DNA of 8,053 nucleotides, taken from Actinomycetales bacterium. Its GTDB lineage: Bacteria; Actinomycetota; Actinomycetes; Mycobacteriales; Mycobacteriaceae. Within the stretch, counting starts at the first letter, position 1, and each line of letters opens with the position of its first letter. A program made the translations under genes and the position numbers. The stretch is taken from NCBI GenBank assembly GCA_012841845.1, contig DUTZ01000011.1, positions 1 through 8,053 of the forward strand, given 5' to 3'. This document shows positions 1 to 5,555 of this stretch, in pieces. The notes under the pieces were generated by a model. That model did no database searches and was not told the origin of the DNA. It was given only the letters and a program-made list of their open reading frames with translations.

Positions 1-222
1 GAGGAGGTGGCGCGCATCGCGGTGCCGGTGCAGCTCCTCGCGTGGCCCGACGACGCCTCCCACCCGCTCGAGGTCGCCGAACACCTCGCCGAGCTGCTCC
101 CGGACGCCCGGCTCGGGGTGGCGCGCTCCCCCGCCGACGTCGCCGCGTGGCCACAGATCGTGGGCGACTTCGTGCGCGGCCGGGCAGATCGGGCAGGTCG
201 GCCCGGGCGGCCGGGGGCCTGA
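1..222 (+). CDS. Probable alpha/beta hydrolase, C-terminal end (5' truncated by window)
   Basis: The frame is open from the first base to a TGA at 220-222, so only the last 73 residues are seen and the true start lies upstream. The visible part has the look of the last strand and helix of an alpha/beta hydrolase fold. A hydrophobic strand (IAVPVQLLAW) leads into PDD..HP, where the acid of a catalytic triad usually sits, followed by a helix ending in LAELLPDARL, a common ending in actinobacterial members. No late Gly-His of the usual triad is visible after it; the segment VARSPADVAAWPQIVGDFV takes its place. The last 15 or so residues are a low-complexity Arg/Gly/Pro tail encoded by short GC-rich repeats. 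It lies 42 bases before nadE on the same strand. The family call is inference from a short fragment, and the substrate cannot be given. Confidence 0.5.
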   Translation, partial: EEVARIAVPVQLLAWPDDASHPLEVAEHLAELLPDARLGVARSPADVAAWPQIVGDFVRGRADRAGRPGRPGA

Positions 223-252
223 CACCGGTGGCGCCGCCGCGCGCCGACCTCC

Positions 253-258
253 CACACT
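253..258 (+). promoter_or_regulatory. Candidate -10 box (CACACT) for leaderless nadE transcript
   Basis: CACACT matches the two most conserved positions (A2, T6) of the actinobacterial -10 box and ends six bases before the ATG at 265. No purine-rich ribosome binding site lies at a normal distance; the GGGG at 259-262 is too close to the start. Together these suggest transcription begins at or next to the start codon. The hexamer is weaker than others in the window because position 1 is C. Confidence 0.35.
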
Positions 259-264
259 GGGGCC

Positions 265-1695
265 ATGCGCCCGCTTCAGCAGAGGATCATCGACGCCCTG
301 GCCGTCCGGCCCGAGATCGACCCCGCGGCGGAGGTGGAGCGACGCGTGGCGTTCCTCGCCGACTACCTCGCGGCCAGCGGCGCGAAGGGCTACGTGCTGG
401 GCCTGTCCGGGGGCGTGGACTCCACCCTCGCCGGGCGGTTGGCCCAGCTCGCGGCCGAGCGCGTCCGCGACGCCGGCGGAGAGGCCGTGTTCGTGGGGAT
501 GCGGCTGCCCTACAAGGTGCAGCACGACGAGGACGACGCCGTGGCCGCCGTGGAGTTCGTGGGCGCCGACGAGGTGGTGACGGTCAACGTCGCCCCGCCC
601 GTGGACGCGTTCAACACCGGGTTCCGGGACTCCGTGGGCGCCGAGCTCACCGACTTCACCAAGGGCAACGCCAAGGCGCGGCTGCGGATGGTCGCCCAGT
701 ACGCGCTCGCCGGCGACCGCGGGCTGCTCGTGGTGGGCGCCGACCACGCCGCCGAGAACGTCACCGGGTTCTTCACCAAGTTCGGCGACGGCGCCGCGGA
801 CGTCCTGCCGATGTCGGGCCTGAACAAGCGGCAGGCCCGCGAACTGCTCCGCCACCTCGGCGCGCCCCAGCGGCTGTGGGACAAGGTGCCCACCGCGGAC
901 CTGCTCGACGAGAACGTGGGCCAGACCGACGAGGAGGAGCTGGGCCTGCGCTACGACGACATCGACGACTACCTCGAGGGCCGCACCGTCCCGGACGAGG
1001 CCGCCGAGACCATCGAGGCCGCCTGGACGCGCAACCGGCACAAGCGCACGACACCCGTCGAGGTGACCGACACCTGGTGGCGCCCGGAGGAGGACCGCGC
1101 GGCGGGCGCACTCGCGCAGCCCACCGGCGAGACGGCGCTCGTGGTGATCGACATGCAGAACTCCTACTTCGAGTTCCCCGACCTCGCCGAGGTGCGCGAC
1201 GAGCTGGTGGGCCGGGTCAACGAGCTCATCCGCACCGCCCACGAGGCCGGCCGGCCGGTGATCCTCGTACGTACCGAGCACGCGCGCGACGGTTCCACGT
1301 GGACGCTCAACATGCGTGAGGACGGCGAGGGCTTCGCCTTTCCCGGCAGCGAGCAGGCCCGGTTCCTCGACGGGCTCGAGGTGGGCGGCCACGTCGAGGT
1401 GACCAAGACCCGCGACAGCGCCTTCGTCGAGACCACCCTGCGCGCCGAGCTCGCCCGGCTCGGCGTGGCGCACCTCCTGCTGTGCGGGGTGTCCACGCAC
1501 AGCTGCGTGGCGCAGACCGCGGTCGACGCCTTTGCCCACAACCTGCACGTGGCGGTGGACCGCGACGCGATCTCCTCCGACCACGCGCCCCTGTCCGAGG
1601 CGCTGCTGGAGTTCCTCTCCGACCAGATGCGGCAGTCCGTCCTGGACCAGGGCCAGAGCGTGGACCTGCTGCGATCGGGGTGGCCGCCGGCCTGA
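265..1695 (+). CDS. nadE: NAD synthetase (NH3-dependent) fused to isochorismatase-like cysteine hydrolase
   Basis: A 476-residue protein with two complete enzyme domains. Residues 1 to about 273 are an ammonia-dependent NAD synthetase, which adenylates the nicotinate carboxylate of deamido-NAD with ATP and amidates it with NH3. It shows the ATP-PPi loop SGGVDST (48-54), RLPYKVQHDEDDA (80-92), TDFTKGNAKAR (129-139), GADHAAENVTGFFTKFGDGA (158-177), LNKRQ (186-190) and the terminal NRHKRTTPV..TDTWWR (257-273), so it matches E. coli NadE (about 275 residues) from end to end. After a linker of about 16 residues rich in Ala, Glu and Arg, residues 290-476 form a cysteine hydrolase of the isochorismatase/nicotinamidase superfamily. 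It carries the catalytic triad Asp296 (VVIDMQNSYF), Lys381 (VTKTRDSAF) and Cys414 (CGVSTHSCVAQTA). The DxH..H metal motif of true nicotinamidases is not seen. The frame is unbroken, and the linker has no ATG or plausible ribosome binding site. The ATG at 265 gives the expected NadE N-terminus. The C-terminal substrate is unknown. Confidence 0.95.
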   Translation: MRPLQQRIIDALAVRPEIDPAAEVERRVAFLADYLAASGAKGYVLGLSGGVDSTLAGRLAQLAAERVRDAGGEAVFVGMRLPYKVQHDEDDAVAAVEFVGADEVVTVNVAPPVDAFNTGFRDSVGAELTDFTKGNAKARLRMVAQYALAGDRGLLVVGADHAAENVTGFFTKFGDGAADVLPMSGLNKRQARELLRHLGAPQRLWDKVPTADLLDENVGQTDEEELGLRYDDIDDYLEGRTVPDEAAETIEAAWTRNRHKRTTPVEVTDTWWRPEEDRAAGALAQPTGETALVVIDMQNSYFEFPDLAEVRDELVGRVNELIRTAHEAGRPVILVRTEHARDGSTWTLNMREDGEGFAFPGSEQARFLDGLEVGGHVEVTKTRDSAFVETTLRAELARLGVAHLLLCGVSTHSCVAQTAVDAFAHNLHVAVDRDAISSDHAPLSEALLEFLSDQMRQSVLDQGQSVDLLRSGWPPA

Positions 1696-1719
1696 CCGGT
1701 CGGCGCGGCGAGGGGCGCG

Positions 1720-2733
1720 TCAGGCGGCCCCGCCCGGCCGGCGCTCGGTCCCGTCCGGGTAGCGGGCGAACCGGCCCTCGCCGCGGGCGTGCACGGGATC
1801 GTTCCGCTCGAGCGTCCACTGCCCGAAGCGGCCGGCACGGTAGTCGTCCATCGCGGCCACGATGTCCTCGCGGGAGGTGCCGACGAACGGCCCGTGCTGG
1901 ACGACGGGCGCGCCGATCGGCCGGCCCTGGAGGACGAGGAACGCCGCGCCGTCGTCGCCCGCGGTCACGGTGACCGGCGCCGGCTCGAGCACGGCCGCCT
2001 CGTAGCCGAGCTCGCGCCCGTCCACCGTGAGCGTGCCCCCGTAGTTGTAGAGGACCCGGACGGCCTCGTCGGAGAAGGCGGGCAGCTCGGTCGAGGCGCC
2101 GGGGTCGAGGGTGACGATCCAGATCGCGACGTCGTTCTCCGCGCGGGCCGCCCAGGACTCCGGCGGCGGCGCGAGCGCGCGCACGCCGTCGACCTCGCCG
2201 GCGATGACCCGGAAGCGCGCCCGCGCACCCTCCTCGCCCCGCACCACGACGGGCGTCTCCTCGCCCCAGAACATGGCGAAGTGCGGGTCGGCGCCCTTGT
2301 CCTCGGGCGCGAGGTTGAGCCAGATCTGGAACAGCTCGAGCGGGTTGGCAGCGTCGTCGCGCAGGAGCGGGAACATCTCGGCGTGCGCGATCCCGGCGCC
2401 GGCGGTGAGCCACTGGGTGTCGCCGTCGCCGAAGCGGGCGGCCGCGCCGAGTGAGTCGGTGTGGTCGATGACGCCCTCGAGCGCCACCGTCACCGTCTCG
2501 AAGCCACGGTGCGGGTGCTGCGGGAAGCCCGGCACGGTGGTGCCGTGGTACATCGACCAGCCGTCGGTGCCGGAGAAGTCCTGGCCCAGGTCGCGGCCCG
2601 CGAGCGGGGCGGCGGGGCGCATGGTGTCGCCGTCGGCGGCGGGGAACTCGTCGCGGTGGTGGACGGCGAAGAGGAACGGATCGACGCCCGGCCACTGCTG
2701 GGCGAGCGGGACGACCTGGCGGATGGCGGACAC
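1720..2733 (-). CDS. Pirin family protein (bicupin)
   Basis: A 337-residue pirin, a metal-binding bicupin. Some bacterial members have quercetin dioxygenase activity; others have been described as redox-linked regulators. The N-terminal cupin shows HGTTVPGFPQHPHRGFETVT and the later GAGIAHAEMF. The expected metal ligands are present as His73, His75, His117 and Glu119, with the same order and nearly the same spacing as His56, His58, His101 and Glu103 of human pirin. The C-terminal pirin cupin follows, with the strand-rich segment around FLVLQGRPIGAPVVQHGPFV near residue 270. The start is GTG at 2733, chosen because a strong Shine-Dalgarno sequence GAGGAGG precedes it by five bases. The gene is convergent with nadE, with only 24 bases between the two stop codons. 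Its length is above that of short pirins (about 230-290) but usual for actinobacterial ones. The physiological substrate cannot be told from sequence. Confidence 0.93.
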   Translation of the reverse strand: MSAIRQVVPLAQQWPGVDPFLFAVHHRDEFPAADGDTMRPAAPLAGRDLGQDFSGTDGWSMYHGTTVPGFPQHPHRGFETVTVALEGVIDHTDSLGAAARFGDGDTQWLTAGAGIAHAEMFPLLRDDAANPLELFQIWLNLAPEDKGADPHFAMFWGEETPVVVRGEEGARARFRVIAGEVDGVRALAPPPESWAARAENDVAIWIVTLDPGASTELPAFSDEAVRVLYNYGGTLTVDGRELGYEAAVLEPAPVTVTAGDDGAAFLVLQGRPIGAPVVQHGPFVGTSREDIVAAMDDYRAGRFGQWTLERNDPVHARGEGRFARYPDGTERRPGGAA

Positions 2734-2738
2734 GGGGG

Positions 2739-2745
2739 CCTCCTC
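2739..2745 (-). promoter_or_regulatory. Ribosome binding site of the pirin gene
   Basis: On the minus strand GAGGAGG lies five bases before the GTG at 2733-2731, a near-perfect anti-16S match that fixes this start. It is one of only three genes here with a clear Shine-Dalgarno sequence. The best -10 candidate upstream is AACAAT at 2772-2777, without a convincing -35. Confidence 0.7.
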
Positions 2746-2806
2746 GGGGACGACGGCGGGACCGTCACGGCATTGTTGCTGTCACATCACCCAACGCGGC
2801 GGCCGG

Positions 2807-2840
2807 CTCCGCCATTCCCCCGGCGCCGTCATTCCCCCGG
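2807..2840 (-). repeat. Two imperfect tandem copies of a 17-bp unit over the DedA stop codon
   Basis: Bases 2807-2823 and 2824-2840 are adjacent 17-bp units that match at 15 of 17 positions (differences at unit positions 2 and 6). Each contains CATTCCCCCGG on the plus strand. The TGA of the DedA gene (2829-2831, minus strand) lies in the 2824-2840 copy; the other copy is in the intergenic space before the pirin gene. It looks like a small local duplication. No function is evident. Confidence 0.6.
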
Positions 2841-3503
2841 GGCGCGGGCCTCGCGCCGCGCCGCCCACGCCTGCCACGAGCGGCGGGTGAGGAACACCGC
2901 GGCGAGCACGAGGAGCAGGCCGACCACCGCGTTGGAGAACCACCCGGCCACGGCCTCGATCCGGTGCCACTGCGCGCCGAGGAGGTAACCGCCCACCACG
3001 AAGATCGCGTTCCACAGCAGACTGCCGAGGGTGGTGAGCACGACGAACAGCAGAAAGTTCATGCGTTCGATCCCGGCGGGGATCGAGATGAGCGAGCGCA
3101 CGACCGGCACCATGCGGCCGAGGAACACCGAGGCGGGACCGTGGCGGGAGAACCAGCTCTCGGTCTTCTCGAAGTCCGCCACCTTGAGCAGCGGGACGCG
3201 CTCGAACAGCGCGCGCACCCGCTCGGCGCCCAGCCAGTAGCCGAGTCCGTACGCGACGAGCGCGCCCACCAGGGAGCCGACGGTGGTCCAGATGATCGCC
3301 GCGGCGAGCGAGAACGTGCCGTGGGCGGCGGCGAACCCGGCGAGCGGGAGGATCACCTCGCTGGGGATGGGCGGGAAGACGTTCTCCAGCGCCACGATGA
3401 GCGCGGCGCCGGGTGCCCCGAGGGCGCCCATCACGTCGACGGCCCAGCCCGCGATCCCGCCGAGGTCACCGCCCTCGGCGGCCGACAGAAGCGTGTGAGG
3501 CAT
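2829..3503 (-). CDS. DedA/VTT-family integral membrane protein
   Basis: A 224-residue polytopic membrane protein of the DedA (SNARE-associated, VTT) family. Members are half-transporter-like proteins with reentrant loops; several have been tied to lipid-carrier recycling or phospholipid flipping, envelope integrity and proton-motive-force homeostasis. The first reentrant loop carries ENVFPPIPSE (40-49) with the conserved acidic residues Glu40 and Glu49. The second conserved region is FLGRMVPVVRSLISIPAGIERM (127-148), with the hallmark Arg130, Pro133, Arg136 and Gly144. Hydrophobic segments fall near 51-72, 73-91, 150-175 and 188-206, and the C-terminus is basic. The length is normal for the family. 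The ATG at 3503 lies six bases after a TAGACT box and has no Shine-Dalgarno, so it is probably leaderless. It is 41 bases downstream of the DUF218 gene on the same strand but seems to have its own promoter. The exact substrate is not known. Confidence 0.93.
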   Translation of the reverse strand: MPHTLLSAAEGGDLGGIAGWAVDVMGALGAPGAALIVALENVFPPIPSEVILPLAGFAAAHGTFSLAAAIIWTTVGSLVGALVAYGLGYWLGAERVRALFERVPLLKVADFEKTESWFSRHGPASVFLGRMVPVVRSLISIPAGIERMNFLLFVVLTTLGSLLWNAIFVVGGYLLGAQWHRIEAVAGWFSNAVVGLLLVLAAVFLTRRSWQAWAARREARAPGE

Positions 3504-3509
3504 GCGGCG

Positions 3510-3515
3510 AGTCTA
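3510..3515 (-). promoter_or_regulatory. -10 box (TAGACT) of a leaderless DedA transcript
   Basis: TAGACT on the minus strand is a full TANNNT match ending six bases before the ATG at 3503. That spacing would put the transcription start at or within a base of the start codon. No -35 is obvious. It lies in the 41-base gap after the DUF218 gene, so DedA can be transcribed on its own. Confidence 0.55.
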
Positions 3516-3544
3516 GGGACCGGCGGACGACGCCGCCCTCGCCG

Positions 3545-4177
3545 TCACCCCCGCGCGACGACGCCCGCGACCGGGATCCGGCCGTCGACGGCCTGCCGGA
3601 AGTTGAGCATGGCGCGCTTGAGGTGGAAGTCGTTGGTGACGATCACCGCGCCGGTGGTGCCCCGGTCATAGAAGAGCCGGTTGCTGAACTGGGCGTTCTG
3701 CACCGTCGAGTTGGACTGGTTCTCCTCGGAGATCCGGTGCGGCGGCACGCCGGCGCCGCGGAGCCACTCCGACATCGCCTGCGCCTCGGTGCGGCCGTTC
3801 TGCGGGACGCCGCCGGTCACCACGACGCGGGCGAAGGGGAAGTCGTTGGCCAGGCGCAGCCCGGTCCGCAGGCGCTCCTCGAGGACGGGGCGGATGCCGC
3901 CGTCCGGGTACAGCCCCGCACCGAGGATCACGATGTCCGTGGTGAAGGGGTTGACGGTGAGCAGCGCCGGATCGTCGGTGGTGAGCAGCTCCATCTCGGT
4001 GCACGCCTGCAGGACCTCCTGCCCGCCGAACTGGCAGCCGAGCATCGTGGCGCCGTTGACGAGCGCGGTTCCCGAGGGCATGTCGGTCGAGCCGGCGGAC
4101 GCGGTGCCCGCGCCGGCGCCGAGTCCGAGAGCGACGGCGGCCGCACCCGCGGCCAGACGACGATTGAGGTCACGCAC
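3545..4177 (-). CDS. Exported DUF218 (YdcF/SanA/ElyC-like) domain protein
   Basis: A 210-residue protein with an N-terminal export signal and a DUF218 domain. The start is taken as GTG at 4177 because GGGGGAGGA stands eight bases upstream and the protein then opens with a classic signal peptide: basic MRDLNRR, a hydrophobic Ala/Gly/Leu stretch, and a signal peptidase I site TASA|GS after residue 28. A longer frame back to a GTG at 4252 would bury the signal. The DUF218 domain is seen as DIVILGAGLYPDGGIRPVLEERL (81-103), VVVTGG (118-123), TEAQAM (130-135), EEN.SNSTVQNA (151-162) and VTNDFHLKRA (180-189). Family members such as ElyC and SanA influence envelope and peptidoglycan properties in enterobacteria, but the reaction is poorly defined. 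The mature region holds two cysteines, 48 and 59, which could form a disulfide outside the membrane. It is divergent from the DNA glycosylase gene. Confidence 0.87.
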   Translation of the reverse strand: MRDLNRRLAAGAAAVALGLGAGAGTASAGSTDMPSGTALVNGATMLGCQFGGQEVLQACTEMELLTTDDPALLTVNPFTTDIVILGAGLYPDGGIRPVLEERLRTGLRLANDFPFARVVVTGGVPQNGRTEAQAMSEWLRGAGVPPHRISEENQSNSTVQNAQFSNRLFYDRGTTGAVIVTNDFHLKRAMLNFRQAVDGRIPVAGVVARG

Positions 4178-4185
4178 GATCAGGG

Positions 4186-4194
4186 TCCTCCCCC
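4186..4194 (-). promoter_or_regulatory. Ribosome binding site fixing the DUF218 start
   Basis: GGGGGAGGA on the minus strand lies eight bases before GTG 4177-4175. It supports this start over in-frame GTG 4252, which would add 25 residues ahead of the signal peptide. Confidence 0.7.
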
Positions 4195-4250
4195 AGGTTG
4201 GTCTTCTCCCCCGTACCGGGGAACTCCTCACCCGGTGGATATCGGCGCCC

Positions 4251-4256
4251 ACTCTA
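4251..4256 (-). promoter_or_regulatory. Candidate -10 box (TAGAGT) of the DUF218 gene
   Basis: TAGAGT on the minus strand is a TANNNT match about 73 bases upstream of the GTG at 4177, giving a transcript with a leader of about 65-70 bases that includes the ribosome binding site. The -35 position at 17-bp spacing falls on 4274-4279 (TACCCG on the minus strand), which is one arm of the palindrome described below. Confidence 0.4.
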
Positions 4257-4263
4257 CCGCCGT

Positions 4264-4279
4264 TACCCGCCGACGGGTA
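4264..4279. promoter_or_regulatory. 16-bp palindrome between divergent genes, possible operator
   Basis: TACCCG-ccga-CGGGTA is a perfect inverted repeat with 6-bp arms and a 4-bp centre. It lies in the 133-base space between the DUF218 gene and the DNA glycosylase gene. Its right arm coincides with the -35 position of both proposed promoters (TAGAGT on minus, TACCGT on plus). A second, looser interrupted repeat, GGTAC/GTACC at 4276-4280 and 4297-4301, overlaps it. GC-rich DNA yields short palindromes by chance, so the placement is the main argument. Confidence 0.4.
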
Positions 4280-4297
4280 CTCCCCGGGATCCGGGCG

Positions 4298-4303
4298 TAC
4301 CGT
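4298..4303 (+). promoter_or_regulatory. -10 box (TACCGT) of a leaderless glycosylase transcript
   Basis: TACCGT is a full TANNNT match ending seven bases before the ATG at 4311. The bases between are GCCCCCT, so there is no ribosome binding site. This supports the ATG at 4311 over earlier in-frame codons. Confidence 0.5.
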
Positions 4304-4310
4304 GCCCCCT

Positions 4311-4973
4311 ATGGACGCGGGTTACAGCAGGACGGAGGCGGTCCGGCACCTCCGGGCGGCGGATCGCGATCTGCGGCTGCTCGTCGACGTCGTCGGGCCC
4401 TGCACCCTGGCCCCGGCGCCCGACGCCGGGCCGCACACCCTGTTCGACCGGCTGGCGTCGTCGATCCTCTCCCAGCAGCTCTCCGTCAAGGCCGCCGCGA
4501 CCATCGCCGGGCGGCTCCGGGACCGCGCCTCCGACGCCGACGTGCCGCGCCACCTCGACCCCGCGCGGGTGGCGGCCCTGGGCCACGAGGAGCTGCGTGC
4601 CTGCGGCGTCTCGCGCCCCAAGGTCGCGGCGCTGCGCGACCTCGCCGACGCGGTGGTCACCGGCCGGATCCCGACCCTGGAGGAGCTGCGGGGGCTCGAC
4701 GACGACGAGGTGGTCGCCGCCCTCACCACCGTCCGCGGGGTGGGCCGGTGGACGGTCGAGATGCTGCTGATCTTCCTCCTGGACCGCCCCGACGTGTTCC
4801 CGGTGGCCGACGTGGGGGTGCGTCGCGGCTTCGAGCGGACGCTGCGCCTGGAGCGCCGGGCCACGCCGGCCGAGATGCTGGAGCGGGCCGGGTCGTGGGC
4901 GCCGTTCCGCTCGGTGGCCGCGTGGTACCTGTGGCGGGCCGTGGACCAGACGGGGCAGCCCGCGATCCGGTAG
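4311..4973 (+). CDS. DNA-3-methyladenine glycosylase 2 family protein (AlkA-like, HhH-GPD)
   Basis: A 220-residue base-excision repair glycosylase that would remove alkylated bases such as 3-methyladenine from DNA. The HhH-GPD fold is seen in order: LFDRLASSILSQQLSVKAA (44-62); GVSRPKVAALRDLA (99-112), matching the GLS..K...L..LA motif; the helix-hairpin-helix TTVRGVGRWTVEMLLIF (139-155); DVFPVADVGVRRG (161-173) with the expected catalytic Asp167; and the terminal PFRSVAAWYLWRA (198-210), typical of AlkA and yeast MAG. It is shorter than E. coli AlkA (282 residues) and lacks its N-terminal TBP-like domain, as do many actinobacterial members. There is no iron-sulfur cysteine cluster, which argues against an endonuclease III or MutY role. 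ATG 4311 follows a leaderless-type -10 box. The TAG stop lies nine bases before tpx. Confidence 0.92.
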   Translation: MDAGYSRTEAVRHLRAADRDLRLLVDVVGPCTLAPAPDAGPHTLFDRLASSILSQQLSVKAAATIAGRLRDRASDADVPRHLDPARVAALGHEELRACGVSRPKVAALRDLADAVVTGRIPTLEELRGLDDDEVVAALTTVRGVGRWTVEMLLIFLLDRPDVFPVADVGVRRGFERTLRLERRATPAEMLERAGSWAPFRSVAAWYLWRAVDQTGQPAIR

Positions 4974-4976
4974 AAC
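4971..4976 (+). promoter_or_regulatory. Candidate -10 box (TAGAAC) of tpx, containing the upstream stop codon
   Basis: TAGAAC ends six bases before the tpx ATG at 4983, and its first three bases are the TAG stop of the glycosylase gene. No Shine-Dalgarno sequence lies in the nine-base gap. Position 6 is C rather than T, so the match is imperfect. The alternative is readthrough from the glycosylase transcript with termination-coupled reinitiation. Confidence 0.42.
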
Positions 4977-4982
4977 GGACGC

Positions 4983-5480
4983 ATGGCAACCACCGCATTC
5001 AAGGGCAACCCCGTCACCACGTCCGGCGAGCTCCCCGCCGTCGGCTCCGCCGCGCCGGCGTTCGACCTCGTCGGCTCGGACCTCTCGGCCGTCACCTCGG
5101 AGGGGCTCAAGGGCCGCCGCGTCGTGCTCAACATCTTCCCGAGCGTCGACACGGGCGTGTGCGCCCAGTCGGTCCGCACGTTCAACGAGAAGGCCGCCGG
5201 CCTGGACAACACCACCGTCGTCAACGTCTCGGCCGACCTGCCGTTCGCGCTCGGCCGCTTCTGCGCCGCCGAGGGCATCGAGAACGCCACCTCCGGCTCG
5301 ACGTTCCGCGCGTCCTTCGCCGAGGACTACGGCACCCGGATGACCGACGGCCCGCTCGCCGGCCTCAACGCCCGCGCCGTCGTTGTGCTCGACGCCGACG
5401 GCACCGTCACCCACACCCAGCTCGTGGACGAGATCACCACCGAGCCGGACTACGACGCCGCGCTCGCCGCGCTCAACTGA
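4983..5480 (+). CDS. tpx: Thiol peroxidase Tpx (atypical 2-Cys peroxiredoxin)
   Basis: A 165-residue cytoplasmic peroxidase that reduces hydrogen peroxide and organic hydroperoxides, recycled through an intramolecular disulfide by thioredoxin. The Tpx signature is clear: [22 protein letters not shown] at the start, the peroxidatic motif PSVDTGVC with Thr57 and Cys60, and the resolving Cys94 in [26 protein letters not shown] (104-117) contributes the conserved Arg109 region. The C-terminal [30 protein letters not shown] is also typical. The length equals that of mycobacterial and E. coli Tpx (165-168). The start at ATG 4983 gives the usual N-terminus. It follows the DNA glycosylase by nine bases on the same strand and is closed downstream by a strong hairpin. 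Confidence 0.97.
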   Translation: MATTAFKGNPVTTSGELPAVGSAAPAFDLVGSDLSAVTSEGLKGRRVVLNIFPSVDTGVCAQSVRTFNEKAAGLDNTTVVNVSADLPFALGRFCAAEGIENATSGSTFRASFAEDYGTRMTDGPLAGLNARAVVVLDADGTVTHTQLVDEITTEPDYDAALAALN

Positions 5481-5501
5481 CGCGCGACGCACACGACGCG
5501 G

Positions 5502-5539
5502 GCGGGCCCGCCCTCCGATCCACCGGAGGGCGGGCCCGC
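5502..5539. terminator. Bidirectional hairpin terminator between convergent tpx and FMN reductase
   Basis: Bases 5502-5517 and 5524-5539 are perfect inverted repeats: a 16-bp, almost all G/C stem with a 6-base loop (ATCCAC). The hairpin begins 22 bases after the tpx stop and ends 16 bases before the stop of the convergent FMN reductase gene, so it can serve both. There is no T-run on either side, as is common for actinobacterial terminators. It is the strongest inverted repeat I see in the window. Confidence 0.8.
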
Positions 5540-5555
5540 TGCTCTCGGGGGCGAC

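Noticed and set aside
1690..1725. GCCTGA/TCAGGC inverted repeat around the nadE and pirin stop codons as a terminator
   Set aside because: Three of the six paired bases are simply the two convergent TGA stops. The remaining stem is short, with a 24-base loop, so it is not convincing.
1307..2695. Long minus-strand open frame of about 460 codons across the pirin gene and the end of nadE
   Set aside because: Its product is dominated by Arg, Pro, Gly and Ala with no motif. It is the out-of-frame shadow of pirin and of the nadE fusion, both of which have clear family motifs.
3522..3537. GGCGG-N6-CCGCC hairpin after the DUF218 gene
   Set aside because: A stem of five G/C pairs is expected by chance at this base composition, and there is no further terminator sign.
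4178..4252. Earlier GTG start at 4252 for the DUF218 protein
   Set aside because: It would place 25 basic residues before the signal peptide and overlap the probable -10 box. The GTG at 4177 has a good ribosome binding site.
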